DNA from: Takashimella koratensis
Taxonomy: Eukaryota > Basidiomycota > Tremellomycetes > Trichosporonales > Tetragoniomycetaceae
Direction of reading: 5' to 3'
DNA length: 64,000 nucleotides
NCBI GenBank assembly: GCA_003116875.1
Contig: BCKT01000010.1
Coordinates: 620,001 to 684,000, forward strand
The position numbers and the translations under genes are program-made. A model generated the notes under the pieces. That model ran no database searches and was not told where the DNA came from. It saw nothing but the letters and a program-made list of their open reading frames with translations. Shown in pieces: positions 43,243-53,885 of this stretch; within the stretch, counting starts at the first letter, position 1, and each line of letters opens with the position of its first letter.

Positions 43243-45440
43243 TCAGCCCGAGTGCTCGACAATCTCCGTGACGAGTTTACCCTTGACGACCCTAGACTTG
43301 AGCTGCTCGGGCACAGGCCTTTCCTCAAAATCACCACCTTCACCCGTCGGAAGGGATACGTTGATCGCGCTCGTCTTGGAGGTGATGATCTCGACCGTGT
43401 CCATACATTCCTTGGAGAGATAGACTTGTCCCGAATCCGTCGTGTCGATCTGCACGGTCGGGATAGTCCCTGTGATCTGGGCTTCGAAGCTAGGCGACGA
43501 GGTGATGGACAAGGAAGAGACCACAGAGTCGAGTACGATAGAGGTTTTCTTACATCCGACTGCAAAGAGTAAGCAATCAGGAAAAAGGGAGAGAAAGCGG
43601 GGTACAAGGAGTTACGTACCCATGGTGACTGCGTTGATCTTGCCAGTGATTCGGATAACAGAGTTTTTGCAACCAAAGATGTGAACAGTCTGGTGTAGCT
43701 CAGTTTGGTCGATGACAATGTTCTTGTTGTCCTCTTGGTACTCCTGTGAATCTATCAGCTCGGCTCTCACCTGACCAACTTCAAGCGCGCCCGATCCACC
43801 TGCACTCACCACAAGCCACTGTTTCCCATCCTCAAGCTCGAGCTTGGCCGGCTTCTTCGTCGTCAGCGACCCAGGCTTGGCCTTGATCGGGGGCGGTGAC
43901 TTCTTCTCCGCCGAGTCAGGGACAACCGAAGACGTGCGGAGGTTAGGATTCTTATGGGTCATCTGAGAGGCGTCGACTTTACGCAGGCCCGAAGTGATGG
44001 CGCCCCCCTTGTTGAGGTCGGCAAGGAGCGCGTTGACGCCGCCGCCGCCACCGGAAGAAGCAGAAGCTGCGGGCGCAGGTGGAGGGGGAGGTGGGGCGGC
44101 AGGAGGGGCAGCTGAACCAGTGGCAGGAATGGACGCAGGTGCCTCTGGACCCTAGAGACGAAGGCTCATCAGCAAGATTCGAGCTTCTTCGTTCCGAAGC
44201 AATGCACTCACGCCCTTGTTCCATGCAACGCCGGTGGTGTGCCACTGCTTGACGTATTTTTGCAACGCGTCGACGAGTGCGATGAACGACTTTGCCCACG
44301 CCACAGTCTCTGGCTTGCTGTCGATAGCGCATCAGCTTGGGGTCTATGTGTGTAATCCCAAGCTGCCGCGTTGCGCCAGTACCACTCACGTCTCCTTGAA
44401 TTGCTTGATGACACGATCGACCCAGAACTGGGCGGCGTTCTTCATCTCGCCGACGTACGGCGTTGGCAGCGAGTCCTACACGATTCCATCAGTCACTGTC
44501 CAAATACTTTCACCTCGACCTCATACACACCTGGACCCATCCCCACGCGGCGACACCCTCGCCGATCACGCTGAAGCAGACACCGTACTCGCGGCCCTCC
44601 TTGGTCCGGCCGAGCTTGTCCTTGCCCTCGATAACGGCTCCAATCGCGTCCGCCTGTGGCTTGAGAAGAGCGGCGAATTTGTCGGCGCTAGGCTGGGCGT
44701 GAGTGACGGCGACTTGGATGAAAGCGAGTTGAGCAGCTACGAGCGGCTGAATGAGCAGAGACTGGGGTAGAGGTAGTGGTCAGTGCGTTGCGTCGTGGTA
44801 GGTGCAAATGTATACGTCCTGAACGCCGCGTATAGATCGGAATCAGGTGGTAGGAGAGACTCACGTGCTGCTCGACAGGCCCGCCAACGGTCTTGGCCGC
44901 CGCAAGGAACTCGGCAAGCGGGCCATCGACGATCTCGGTCTGGTACGCCTGCGCCGCTGGGGGCGCGGCAGCCGACTCGGCCGGTGGAGGGGGAGGCGGG
45001 GGTGGAGGAGCAGGGGCACCCGGAGCGGCGGCAACGTGGCCCGCGACACCGTCGTGAGCTGCAGAAGTGGCCGATCGGAGCGATGCAGTGGGCGCGACAG
45101 ACGATTGGGAGTGGGCAACGTCCTCGAGCCGGGAAGTGACGGCTGCATAGGTTAGAGTGGGACATCAACACAAGGGGCTATAGTGAGAGGGGGGGCAAGA
45201 AGAGTGGATAGAGGGAGATCGGGAGGTGGAGGGTGAAGGCTCTGATCCAAGGCTAGAGCGGTGGTAGAACGTACCTTCAAGCCGTTTCCTGTGATGGAGG
45301 CGGTATGGTTGTTGACGAGCGAGGGAAGCGGTGAGCAAAGGGACCACAAGGAGGATCGGGCAGATGCAGCTCCGAGGGAAGACGACTTACAAGATGGTGC
45401 TGAGGTTGTGAAGCCCCTGAGACTGGGTTGCCTGTGCCAT
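43243..45440 (-). CDS. CAP1: Adenylyl cyclase-associated protein (CAP/Srv2)
   Basis: Exons: 45391-45440, 45275-45288, 44865-45142, 44531-44761, 44390-44475, 44212-44317, 43810-44151, 43620-43743, 43243-43559; total 1548 nt, 515 residues. CAP recycles actin monomers with cofilin and, in fungi, links to adenylyl cyclase. The N-terminus has the oligomerising RLE motif (LKRLEAVTSRLEDV). The helical folded domain follows (EFLAAAKTVGGPVEQHSLLIQPLVAAQLAFIQVAV; EMKNAAQFWVDRVIKQFKET; FIALVDALQKYVKQWHTTGVAWNKG). Next come two proline-rich runs, a WH2 segment (LLADLNKGGAITSGLRKVD) and the beta-helical CARP domain (IVIDQTELHQTVHIFGCKNSVIRITGKINAVTMVGCKKTSIVLDSVV). The C-terminus matches other CAPs. Exon 2 is only 14 nt, yet the frame and the RLE motif depend on it. 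Diverges from YMR1 over 359 bp. Confidence 0.94.
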
Positions 45441-45799
45441 GGCTATGGATGAAGAGGAGGAAGCTGGATGGGGGGGGGGAAGGATGAATGGGCTGAGGGA
45501 GACGGAGAACAGCGACGACGAGGGCTGACACGGTCTCGAGGCTGGACGCGATGACGCCGGGTATCCGATGCATTGCTAACTTGCGTTCTTCATCGCCCGC
45601 CTTTACTCCGCGGCACACCCGCTATCGTCTGTATCAAAGTGGAGGAATGACAACCAACCTACCTACCCGTTGCTGCTCGTCTCTCTCTACCTCTACTCAA
45701 CGTCCACCGGGCCCCACCCTACTGGCCACCTCTCACCTACTCACATTCCTCTCCCGGCACCTCTCATAGCTCCTCGCCCCGTCCCCCGTGTACCACGCG
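45441..45799. promoter_or_regulatory. Shared divergent promoter of CAP1 (-) and YMR1 (+)
   Basis: A 359-bp region between two divergent start codons. The right half is C/T-rich on the plus strand. No individual binding site can be named. Confidence 0.6.
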
Positions 45800-48700
45800 A
45801 TGGACGCTATCCGCGTCGCCAAGGTCACACCGGTCATTCTTGACCGCACCGTCCTCGACCCGCCATACACCACCCCTGCTCGTCAGCGTCTCGACGGAAC
45901 GCTTCATCTTACTCCTCATCATCTCATATTCTCCCCTTCTCCCCCTCAATCTTCCCTCCCCTCTGCGGCATCGACTTCCCCCTCCACATTGACCAACTCA
46001 ACCGCCGCCGCAACCACGACCACCACCGGCACGACTTCCTCGACCATCCCTACCTCATCCAGCACCAACGAGATATGGATTCCCTATCCGACCATCGTCC
46101 TTCTCGCGCGTCTGCCTCAGACAATCGATGGCCTTTACCCCTTGTCCGTAGGGACCAAGACTTTTGAGTCGTACACTTTGCTGTTTGCGAAGGACCGCGA
46201 GGGGGGCGCAGAGGACGTCTGGCAGAGCGTACGGGACTGCGCTGTCGCTGGTGAGTTGAACCGGGTCGCGAAGGGTAGTACTTTGATGAGGCCAGGAGCT
46301 AAACCTTACCTCAGCTTCCATCGAACAGCTGTATGGATTCTTTTACGCGCTCCCACCTCCGACCCCTGCACCCTCATCCCTCACCCCTTTGGCCCCCGCG
46401 TCGCCATCACCGCCAGCCTCCGGTTGGAACAGCTACAACCCGCGAGCCGAGTTTGCTCGCCAAGGTGTAGGGTCACGCACCAAGGCCTGGCGATTCACGG
46501 ACATCAACCGTGACTATTCGCTATGTCCGACCTACCCGGCCAAACTCGTCGTGCCGAGCCGGATCAGCGACTCGGTCCTCGCGTATGCCGCAAAGTACCG
46601 CAGCAAAGGTCGAATCCCGGCGCTGACGTATTTGCACTGGGCCAACAATGTAAGTGGCGAGGTAATTTCTCACTCGACGTTTGATGGGCGATGATGGCCG
46701 CTGATCGACTCAGGCTTCCATCACGCGATCGTCTCAGCCCATGGTCGGGCTGAAGAACGCTCGCTCTGCACAAGACGAGCGATTGATTGAGTGCATCTTT
46801 ACCACCCACCAATTCCAAGACACCGCCTATGCCCCGTCCTCTTCCAATGTTGCCACGCCCTACGGCTCGAGTGCCGCGGCGACTTCCACTCCGCTTTCCC
46901 CCTCCAGCTCCAGCCAGTCCCTCGTCTACGGTGCGACCACCACCAACCTTATCATCGACGCTCGCCCTACCGCCAACGCCGTCGCCAACGTAGCCAAGGG
47001 TGCGGGTACCGAGAACATGGAATGGTACAAACTCGGCAAGAAGGCGTACATGGGGATCGATAACATCCACGTCATGCGTAACAGCCTTAAAGCAATCATC
47101 GAGGCTGTTCGTGAGGCCGAAACGACATCGTTCCCGGTCGACAGAGAGAGGTTGCGAAAGAGCGGGTGGTTGCGACACATCTCGAGCGTCCTTGATGGCT
47201 CGGTCGTGATTGTTCGAAACGTACATATTGCGTCGTCACATGTCCTTATCCACTGCTCGGATGGGTGGGATCGGACATCTCAGCTCAGCGCGGTCGCTCA
47301 GATCTGCCTCGACCCGTATTATCGTACATTCGAAGGGTTCAAGGTCCTCGTCGAGAAGGACTGGCTGAGTTTTGGTCACATGTTCAATCAACGATCGGGC
47401 CATCTATCATCGGACAAACTTTTCACTGCGACCCCGGATAACATTGACGGCGATGAGGAGGAGGACGAGAACGAATTTGGGGGAGCAGTCAAGGGCGCTC
47501 AAGCCTTCTTCGGAATGGTCTCAAAGCAATTCGCATCTAATTCTCACCTCAAAGAGACGTCGCCCGTGTTCCACCAATTCCTCGACTGCGTATGGCAAAT
47601 TCACCGGCAATACCCCGATCGCTTCGAATTCAACGAGGACTTCCTCCTCGCGGTTCACTACCACCTCTACGCGTGCCAGTTCGGGACGTTCCTCTTTGAT
47701 TCCGAACGAGAACGGCGGGTCCCGAGTTCCGGTGGGAAACCCTATGTCGACCGGACGGTATCGGCGTGGGAGTGGCTGGATAGGGTCGAGCAGAGGGAGG
47801 CGTTCAAGAACGACAAGTACGATCCCAAGTTGGACGACAAGAGCGCGCGCGACTCAGGCAAAGGAGATATGGGTGTTCTTTTGCCGGACCCGAGGGATGT
47901 GAGGTTCTGGTACCGACTTTTCAAACGGGGCGACGACGAGATGAATGGGGTGAAGCGAATCGACGTCCCGCAAGGTCCCGGAGCCACCGATGTCTCGAGC
48001 GACCCGCTCGCGCAGTCCTTTCCGACGCCGGGTGAAGCCAGCATCCCGGCCTCGGGGCAGTCTGGCGGAGCAAACAATGCACCTGGTCCTGGGTCCGGGC
48101 CGGTAGCTACGAACAAGGACACCTTCCGGCCATTCACATCCACTTCATCAGCATTCTCTCTCCAGCCTCAGCTCGGATCAGGCGTTGCGTCAGGCGCATC
48201 CCCTCTTCAAACTCAATCGGCGTTCACACCAAACTCGTCGTCGCCGTTTGACCGCGTCCGATCCGGAATTAGTGGCATTAGTGGCGGCAGCGCTGGAAGT
48301 GCAAGTCCCGGTCTGAGTGCGAGTGGGGCCAGTGGGAGTAGTGGGGGTCAGTGGAGCTGGGGTCAACTGAGCTCGGGAGCAAGGAGCGCTCTAAACCAGA
48401 TCAAGACCATGTCGGTGGATGCGATCGGTCAGCTCCGAGCCGAAGTGGGCGAGATCGACGGCGACATGTGGCGGAACCCCAATGGCGTTGCCGGTGCAGC
48501 TAGTACAGGAACCGCCGGGGTTGCCAGTACCACTGTCGGGTCCGGGTCCGAGTCGTTCCCCAAGACCTCGTTCCGGATCCCATCGGAGGCCAACCCTTGG
48601 TCGATATCATCCACGTCAACGTCGACTGATAAACCACTTCCACCTACCACTTCGGCACAGGTTGAACGACCCGCCCAGCTTGCTCAGCCGGAGAGGCGCG

Positions 48701-49038
48701 AGGTCAGCTTGTCTTCGAATCCGTGGGACGAGCCGGTCTCAAAGTCCAGTGCTAGTGGCGGTAACGGCGGTGGTGGCGGTAGTGGCAGTGGGACCAACAG
48801 CGCGACACGCTCACTCGCTGATCTTCGACTAGGCGACGAGCTCCGGCCCCAACCACGATCAGCGCCGGGTCGAGCAGGCGCAACCACTCCAACACCAGGA
48901 TTGGCATCGACACCAGTTTCAGCGACAGCAACATCGGCTCCGAGTGCTGCACCAAAGGCTAAATCCGCCGACGAGGAGATGTTGGAGGCAGCCATGGGTG
49001 GGGACCGGAAGGCTTGGGACCCGCTCGGGGCGCTTTGA
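45800..49038 (+). CDS. YMR1: Myotubularin-family phosphoinositide 3-phosphatase (Ymr1-like)
   Basis: Exons: 45800-46250, 46315-46649, 46714-49038; total 3111 nt, 1036 residues. Myotubularins remove the 3-phosphate from PI3P and PI(3,5)P2 on endosomes and vacuoles. Residues 1-150 form the GRAM/PH-like part (LDGTLHLTPHHLIFSP; IWIPYPTIVLLARLP). The phosphatase domain includes GWNSYNPRAEFARQGV, WRFTDINRDYSLCPTYPAKLVVP, the catalytic loop HCSDGWDRT with C443 and R449 (CX5R), and FGHMFNQRSGH. An acidic insert follows the catalytic loop. PVFHQFLDCVWQIHRQYPDRFEFNEDFL is typical of the family. The C-terminal 350 residues are Ser/Gly/Pro-rich and predicted disordered, longer than in S. cerevisiae Ymr1. 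All catalytic residues are present, so this is an active member rather than a pseudophosphatase. Confidence 0.93.
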
Positions 49039-50274
49039 TCAAAGTCAGGTTTGGATTCTATCCCCCTCTCCATCCAATTACAAGATCAACCTTCTCGGTT
49101 CGATAGGTTTCGTGTTAATTTTACGGCCTTTCATGATTCTCATTCCTATGGATTTAGATACCCATCATGTACTCTTTCTCATGCTTTCGTGCAAGACTGT
49201 TACCCTAATCCTGTCTTTCTTTCTTTCCTCGTTTGCGCTTGCCAAGTCCCAGCCTGCTCTTCTCTGATTTCCATTCCTCTCTCCCTCTCGCTCTGGCTAT
49301 CTGGTTCGTTCGTCGTCTAACGTTACACGTCTCTTTCGTTTACCTCGGTCACTGGGGATCAATAACTCTGGGAATCCGCACAGCGACCATACTTAACTTG
49401 CTATTTCGTTCCACCCTCATTCCTGTCTCTACCACCCTGCCCACACACGCTGGTGAAAGTGTGCGCAACCAAGCTCCCACTATGCCCCCGTGTTGCCGTG
49501 CTATCCCTCCTCCCCTCCTCGGTGAACCTGGAAGAACTTGGACAGCTTCCGGTCCCTTGCCTCTCTCCTCTCCTCGCTTCCCCGTCTACCGAACTCAATC
49601 CCGTGGCTGGGCTCCAAAGGCTGCCGATCGGGCCAGAGATGCACACCTTTCGGAACTTTTTCTTGCACAGGTCAAAGCGCTTTGAGCCCCGCGACACTTT
49701 AACGCAAAGCGAAAGACCAGAGACTGAGCAACTTTCGTCGTGGGGGCAAAATAAGTGATATGCAGGATGTTAGAAATGACGACCGAGGACTGCGGAAGAG
49801 ATACGTGCGGTCCCGAGGTACCTGCGTGATGATACCGAGCGGTGGAGCTGCATGCCGAGAACGGTCCTTGCGGGGTGACGCAAGCTGAGACCGCTAGAGG
49901 AAAAAGAGAGTCACTAGCGAGCGCTGCGGCGCTCAGGCCGCCAGCGATTGCGGCAGCGGAGAACGACGGGGATGTATGGGCGACGCGCAAGCGGTCGAGG
50001 CCGAGTGGAGAGATATAAGTAGCTAGTCTTTGGCGTCAAGAGATGGATTCCCACCCCGTTGAATTCTAACTCAAGAGCGGTACACTTTTCCGCATTCCCC
50101 CATCTTCCTCCTTTCCCCCTCCTTCCTCGATTCGCCCTCTTCCTACTTCCTCCTTCCCCCTTCCCGACTCCCCATCCCCATCCACGACTCAGCCAAGGTT
50201 TGTCCATCGTCCGACATTACTTGTACGACGCGGGGATGTGGCGTGTATGAGTGGCCTCCAAGTGCCATAAACGC
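49039..50274. other. Intergenic between YMR1 and tRNA-Pro
   Basis: This 1.2-kb gap holds the YMR1 3' region (T-rich to about 49,330) and mixed sequence up to the tR­NA terminator. C/T-rich runs occur at about 50,090-50,180. ORFs of up to 150 codons here have no recognisable domain and no coding-like bias. I see no gene. Confidence 0.5.
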
Positions 50275-50280
50275 AAAAAA
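50275..50280 (-). terminator. RNA polymerase III terminator of tRNA-Pro
   Basis: Six A on the plus strand read as T6 on the minus strand, three bases past the discriminator base of the tRNA. This is the expected Pol III stop signal. Confidence 0.88.
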
Positions 50281-50283
50281 CAA

Positions 50284-50368
50284 GGGGCCAAGCGGGGTTT
50301 GAACCCGCGACCTCCTGTAACAGATTACGTAACCCAAAACAGAAATGCTACCTCTACACCATCGGCCC
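50284..50368 (-). tRNA. tRNA-Pro(UGG) with a 13-nt intron
   Basis: Read on the minus strand, the 85-nt gene folds fully. The acceptor stem is GGGCCGA with TTGGCCC plus discriminator C73. The D arm contains GGTGTAGAGGTAGCA, the anticodon stem is TCTGT with ACAGG, and the T arm is GCGGG-TTCAAAC-CCCGC. The anticodon loop is TTTGGG|T, giving anticodon TGG at 50,334-50,336 and the G37 typical of proline tRNAs. The intron occupies the canonical site after position 37 (50,320-50,332). A and B box promoters are intact. Reading the loop one base earlier would suggest tRNA-Gln(TTG), but that register breaks the acceptor stem. Confidence 0.92.
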
Positions 50369-50763
50369 CTATTCTAAGAATTTTGGCGATCACACAACAC
50401 AGCCTGCCTGGCCCGATGCCCTCGTCTGCAAGTCGTTGGGCTGATTTCTGACGAAATGAAATTTTGATTCGTCTCTCCTTCGCATCTTTCATTCCTACCA
50501 TCAACGGTGAGTATCGCTGGATCCGAACCAACCCTCTCTCCCCTTGCTTCCCCCGATGATGCTATCGCACTGGGCACTGAGCGGGTCACTCAAAGAGGGC
50601 TTGTCTTTGATTATAACGCCTTTATCCGTCTTAGTAGGGCGGAGCGAGCCTAGAAAACTCGTGACTGAGGGGGAAGCAACGGACTGACCGTACCCACATC
50701 TTCCTCGTGTCTTGTTTGGTCGAGAAAGAGATGCTGATGATACGGATCAATGTAGAAGGCACC
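50369..50763. promoter_or_regulatory. tRNA-Pro upstream region and LCP5 promoter
   Basis: A 395-bp gap between the tRNA 5' end and the LCP5 start. A GTAG directly ahead of the sequence AAGGCACCATGG suggests that a 5'-UTR intron may end at about 50,755 (donor not assigned). No other feature was seen. Confidence 0.45.
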
Positions 50764-52009
50764 ATGGCTACCGCTGGAGATGTTGCAGCGGATGTCGGCA
50801 AGTTGCTGGATACGATCCAGACCGCCGTCGATGCGACGCTGTCATCCGCGACCCCGCTTCTCACAAAGTAAGCCCCTCCTCCAAGCGGCTTCATTACTAT
50901 CGCTGATCTCCCCAGATTGAAAGAAACCGACGAGTCCCTCGACATGTCACAAGGGCTCTCTCTCCTGCTCACCCGCCCACACCTCCTCCTATCCTCGATC
51001 CACAACCTCGTCATCCTCCTTGCTCTCCGCCTCACCTCGCCTGACTCTCACCAGCTCGCTCCTCAAATATCCAGCGCCCTCGTTGATGCTTTTTCCTTGG
51101 AGCCTACTGAGCGCAGCTTGGACGACGCCGAGAAAGTGCAGGATGAGCTTGCGGGCGAGCTTGTCAGGTGTCAGGAGATCATGGACAAGGTCAGGGGGCT
51201 CGAGAGCAAGCTTGATTACCAGATCAAGAAGCTTGTCGGGCTTGCCGATGCCGAGGAGGCGCGTGGCAAAGCCATTATCGAGGATGTTGAAGAGGGTGAG
51301 TTGCATCCAGTGATCTGTGAGGGACGTCCGCTGACCAGTGTCAGACCCGTTATCGTTCCGCCCCAACATTGGAGCTATCGCTGGCGCTTCTGCCGAGCCC
51401 AAGAAGGCCAAGAAAACCTACAACGAGGAAGACGAAGAGCAATCTGGCGTGTATCGCCCACCTCGTGTCGCCGCTGTCCCATACAACGAAGTACCTGGTC
51501 CCTCTCGCCGAGAGCGAGAACGGCGCGCTCCCGCCCTTCTCTCCGAGTTCGCCGCGACGATGGACGGTGCGCCTGTTCTTGAGACGACTGCCGGTCTCTC
51601 CACCCGCCCCGTCCTTTCTGGTCTGGGTGGTGCAACCAACTCAGTGTCGGCGAAGCGTGCGGCCGAGTTGCAGCGCATCAATGAGTTTGAAGAGGAGAAT
51701 ATGACACGTTTGGTGACGACGAAGCGCGAAGCGAAGCGGCGCAGGGAGGACGAGGAGGCGCTCGCGTTGGGATACGGTGTGGCAGGACCGCAGCGTAGAA
51801 GGAGGCAGAACGGGCTTGAAGCGGAGTTGGAGGGTGTGCTGGGCAGCCAAGGAAGGGGTAGTGGGTCCAAGGGCGTCTGGGAGAGGGTTAGTGATGGGCT
51901 CGGAAGGGATAGGTTGGTTGATCGAGGGCAAAAGAGGGCGGGCGCGGAGAAGAAGGGTAAAGCGGGCAAGGCGAGGTTTGAGAAGGACGTTAAGAGGAGG
52001 AGGGACTAG
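50764..52009 (+). CDS. LCP5: Sas10/Utp3/C1D-family rRNA processing factor Lcp5 (neuroguidin-like)
   Basis: Exons: 50764-50867, 50916-51295, 51345-52009; total 1149 nt, 382 residues. Lcp5 is an SSU-processome factor needed for 18S rRNA maturation in the nucleolus. The N-terminal Sas10/Utp3/C1D helical domain spans about residues 10-160, with LDMSQGLSLLLTRPHLLLSSIHNLVILLALRL and DKVRGLESKLDYQIKKLVGLA. The family signature DPLSFRPN follows at the exon 3 junction, then GVYRPPRVAAVPYNE. The C-terminal half is basic and coiled-coil-like (LQRINEFEEENMTRLVTTKREAKRRREDEE) with a terminal KRRRD. The order of motifs matches Lcp5/neuroguidin rather than Utp3 or C1D. The stop is 122 bp from the JIP5 stop on the other strand. 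Confidence 0.92.
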
Positions 52010-52131
52010 GGGGCTCATACAGTGCGTTTATTTGCTTCGTCAAATATATCACAGCATGAGTCAATGTATATCACATGTAGCGCAGAAGAACTCGAAGCCC
52101 AAAGTACATATGTGAAGGATAAGAAGACTAT

Positions 52132-53685
52132 CTAGAGATCGTCAAAGAAGCCACCCTCCGCGGCGGGCTTACTCGGCTCAACGCCCTCCATCGCATCACT
52201 GTCACTGTCCTCGTCATCCTCGTCATCTTCGCCCTCGCCCCGCTCACCATCCTCCCCTTCCTCCCCCTCCTCATCGTCGCTGTCCTCAAACATGTCCTCG
52301 ACGTCGGTGAGCTTGATCCGCTCGTCGTGGCTCACGCTACCGAGCCACTTCCCGCGCCGGTCAAGCTGCATCCGCTCAATCGGGTAGTCGTCGTGCGTCG
52401 CGATCACTCCGACTGTGTCGGGGAGGCACGGTCAGTAGGAACAGGGCAGAATGGGAACATTGGATAGGTGAAACGACAAGAAACAAAGACTCACGGAATT
52501 TATTGGGCAGGATCTGCATGACACGGATCATGCCGTCTTCAGAGCCTGTGGCAACGATATCGGAGGTGAGAGCGACCAAGGCGTCTACGGAAGCGGGGTG
52601 ACCGGGAATACGATCGACACCTGACCACAGAGTCAGTTGTCACGTACGAGATAGAAGCAATGGCTCCTAAGGAATACAAGCGTTTGAGGGCACTCACAGT
52701 CGCCCCAGCCTCGTTTCCGGTCCCAAACAGTCAGAATACCGAGTCCAGTCCCGACCACACATTTGTTCCCGCCCTTGATCGGGACCATCGACAAGAGCTC
52801 ATCCTCTTGGTCGTCCGAAACGGTGAGTGGCTCTGCTTTGTTGGAGCGAATATCGATTACCGACAAATGCCCGTCGCCTCTACAAAGTCATCAGCATGGA
52901 TTAGACAAGAGGCGAAGAGAGATGACCGGCCGAAGAGCACGCACGAGGTAGATACCAGTTGTCGCTTGTCGTCAAAGTACTGGAAGGAGCTGATGTAGTC
53001 GAAATGCTGGGTATAGGTTCGAATCGCCTCGGACTTTCTTGGGTCCCAGAGCTGCGGGATGGTAAGAGAGCGGAACGAGATTGAACTTGATAACGCTGCA
53101 CCGACTCACTTTGACTACGCCGTCGTCATCTCCAGACGCTATCAGGTTTTCGTTAACACAGAAGACGCGGTTGATCGGTGCCCTGGAAATTTTGTCAACT
53201 TTCGTTTGAAGCAAACCTTTGGTGAAGCTCACTGATGTGCGTCTTCGATTTCCATCTTGACTTCGCCAATCTTAGCGTCTAGCCGGCTGCACGCAGGGTC
53301 GTCAGCAACCTGGCCTCTCGCTGCGTCTCAGGTCTCCGTCCGGTTATACGCTCGGCGCACCCATTCGGACAACTCACAACAACGTGCCGCTCTTCCCGCC
53401 CATCCACATTCCTTCACCCTCAGTCTCCACCGCGACAGCCCTCGCTGTCCGCTTGGTCGGGCGAACAGTCCATCCAGCCTTGGAGCTCGACTCGCCAGTC
53501 TCGTCGTCGTATCGCCATGCCTTGACCTCGCCAGTCAGGAGAGCGGCGTAGAGCACCGGCTCGGTTGGGTGGAACGCGAGGTCGAACGGCTGCGCACATG
53601 GTCAGCTCGTTTTCAATCTACTCTGAGCTTTATAGGATGACCCCGGCAGAAGACTCACTTGATTTCTGAGCTTGATGTCAGGCAT
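52132..53685 (-). CDS. JIP5: WD40 ribosome-biogenesis protein Jip5 (WDR55-like)
   Basis: Exons: 53659-53685, 53378-53589, 53233-53286, 53110-53182, 52945-53051, 52698-52879, 52495-52620, 52132-52412; total 1062 nt, 353 residues. Jip5/WDR55 is a nucleolar WD-repeat protein required for large-subunit rRNA processing. It begins MPDIKLRNQPFDLAFHPTEPVLYAALLTGEVKAW. Blades follow with INRVFCVNENLIASGDDDGVVKLWDPRKSEAIRTY, FDYISSFQYFDDKRQLVSTSGDGHLSVIDIRS, DELLSMVPIKGGNKCVVGTGLGILTVWD and PASVDALVALTSDIVATGSEDGMIRVMQILP. The C-terminus HDDYPIERMQLDRRGKWLGSVSHDERIKLTDVEDMFEDS is diagnostic, followed by an acidic tail. It diverges from SEC18 across 200 bp. Confidence 0.94.
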
Positions 53686-53885
53686 GGCGTATAGTCTTGT
53701 GTTCAATGTCAACCTTGAGCCTCCCAAGCTGAAGATTCAAAAAATAAATGGCAGCGCCGGATCACGTGACATGACTTTGCCCTGATCGCTAGCACGTCGT
53801 CACTCCACGTCTCGTCTCCACCGCCGCCCTCCTCTTTCCGCACTCTCCACTCCACCTTACACAGACTTATCCCCACCCCACGTCC
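53686..53885. promoter_or_regulatory. Shared divergent promoter of JIP5 (-) and SEC18 (+)
   Basis: Exactly 200 bp lie between the two start codons. A GATCACGTGAC palindromic-type element containing CACGTG (an E-box) lies at about 53,760-53,770, with C/T-rich sequence on the SEC18 side. The E-box could bind a bHLH factor such as Cbf1; that is inference. Confidence 0.6.

Noticed and set aside
46564..47226. 220-codon ORF antisense to YMR1
   Set aside because: It overlaps the conserved myotubularin phosphatase domain in an antisense frame and has no domain of its own.
50284..50368. Reading the tRNA as tRNA-Gln(TTG)
   Set aside because: Shifting the register by one base breaks the acceptor stem and puts the wrong base at position 8; the proline reading pairs all stems and has the G37 and C73 expected for proline.
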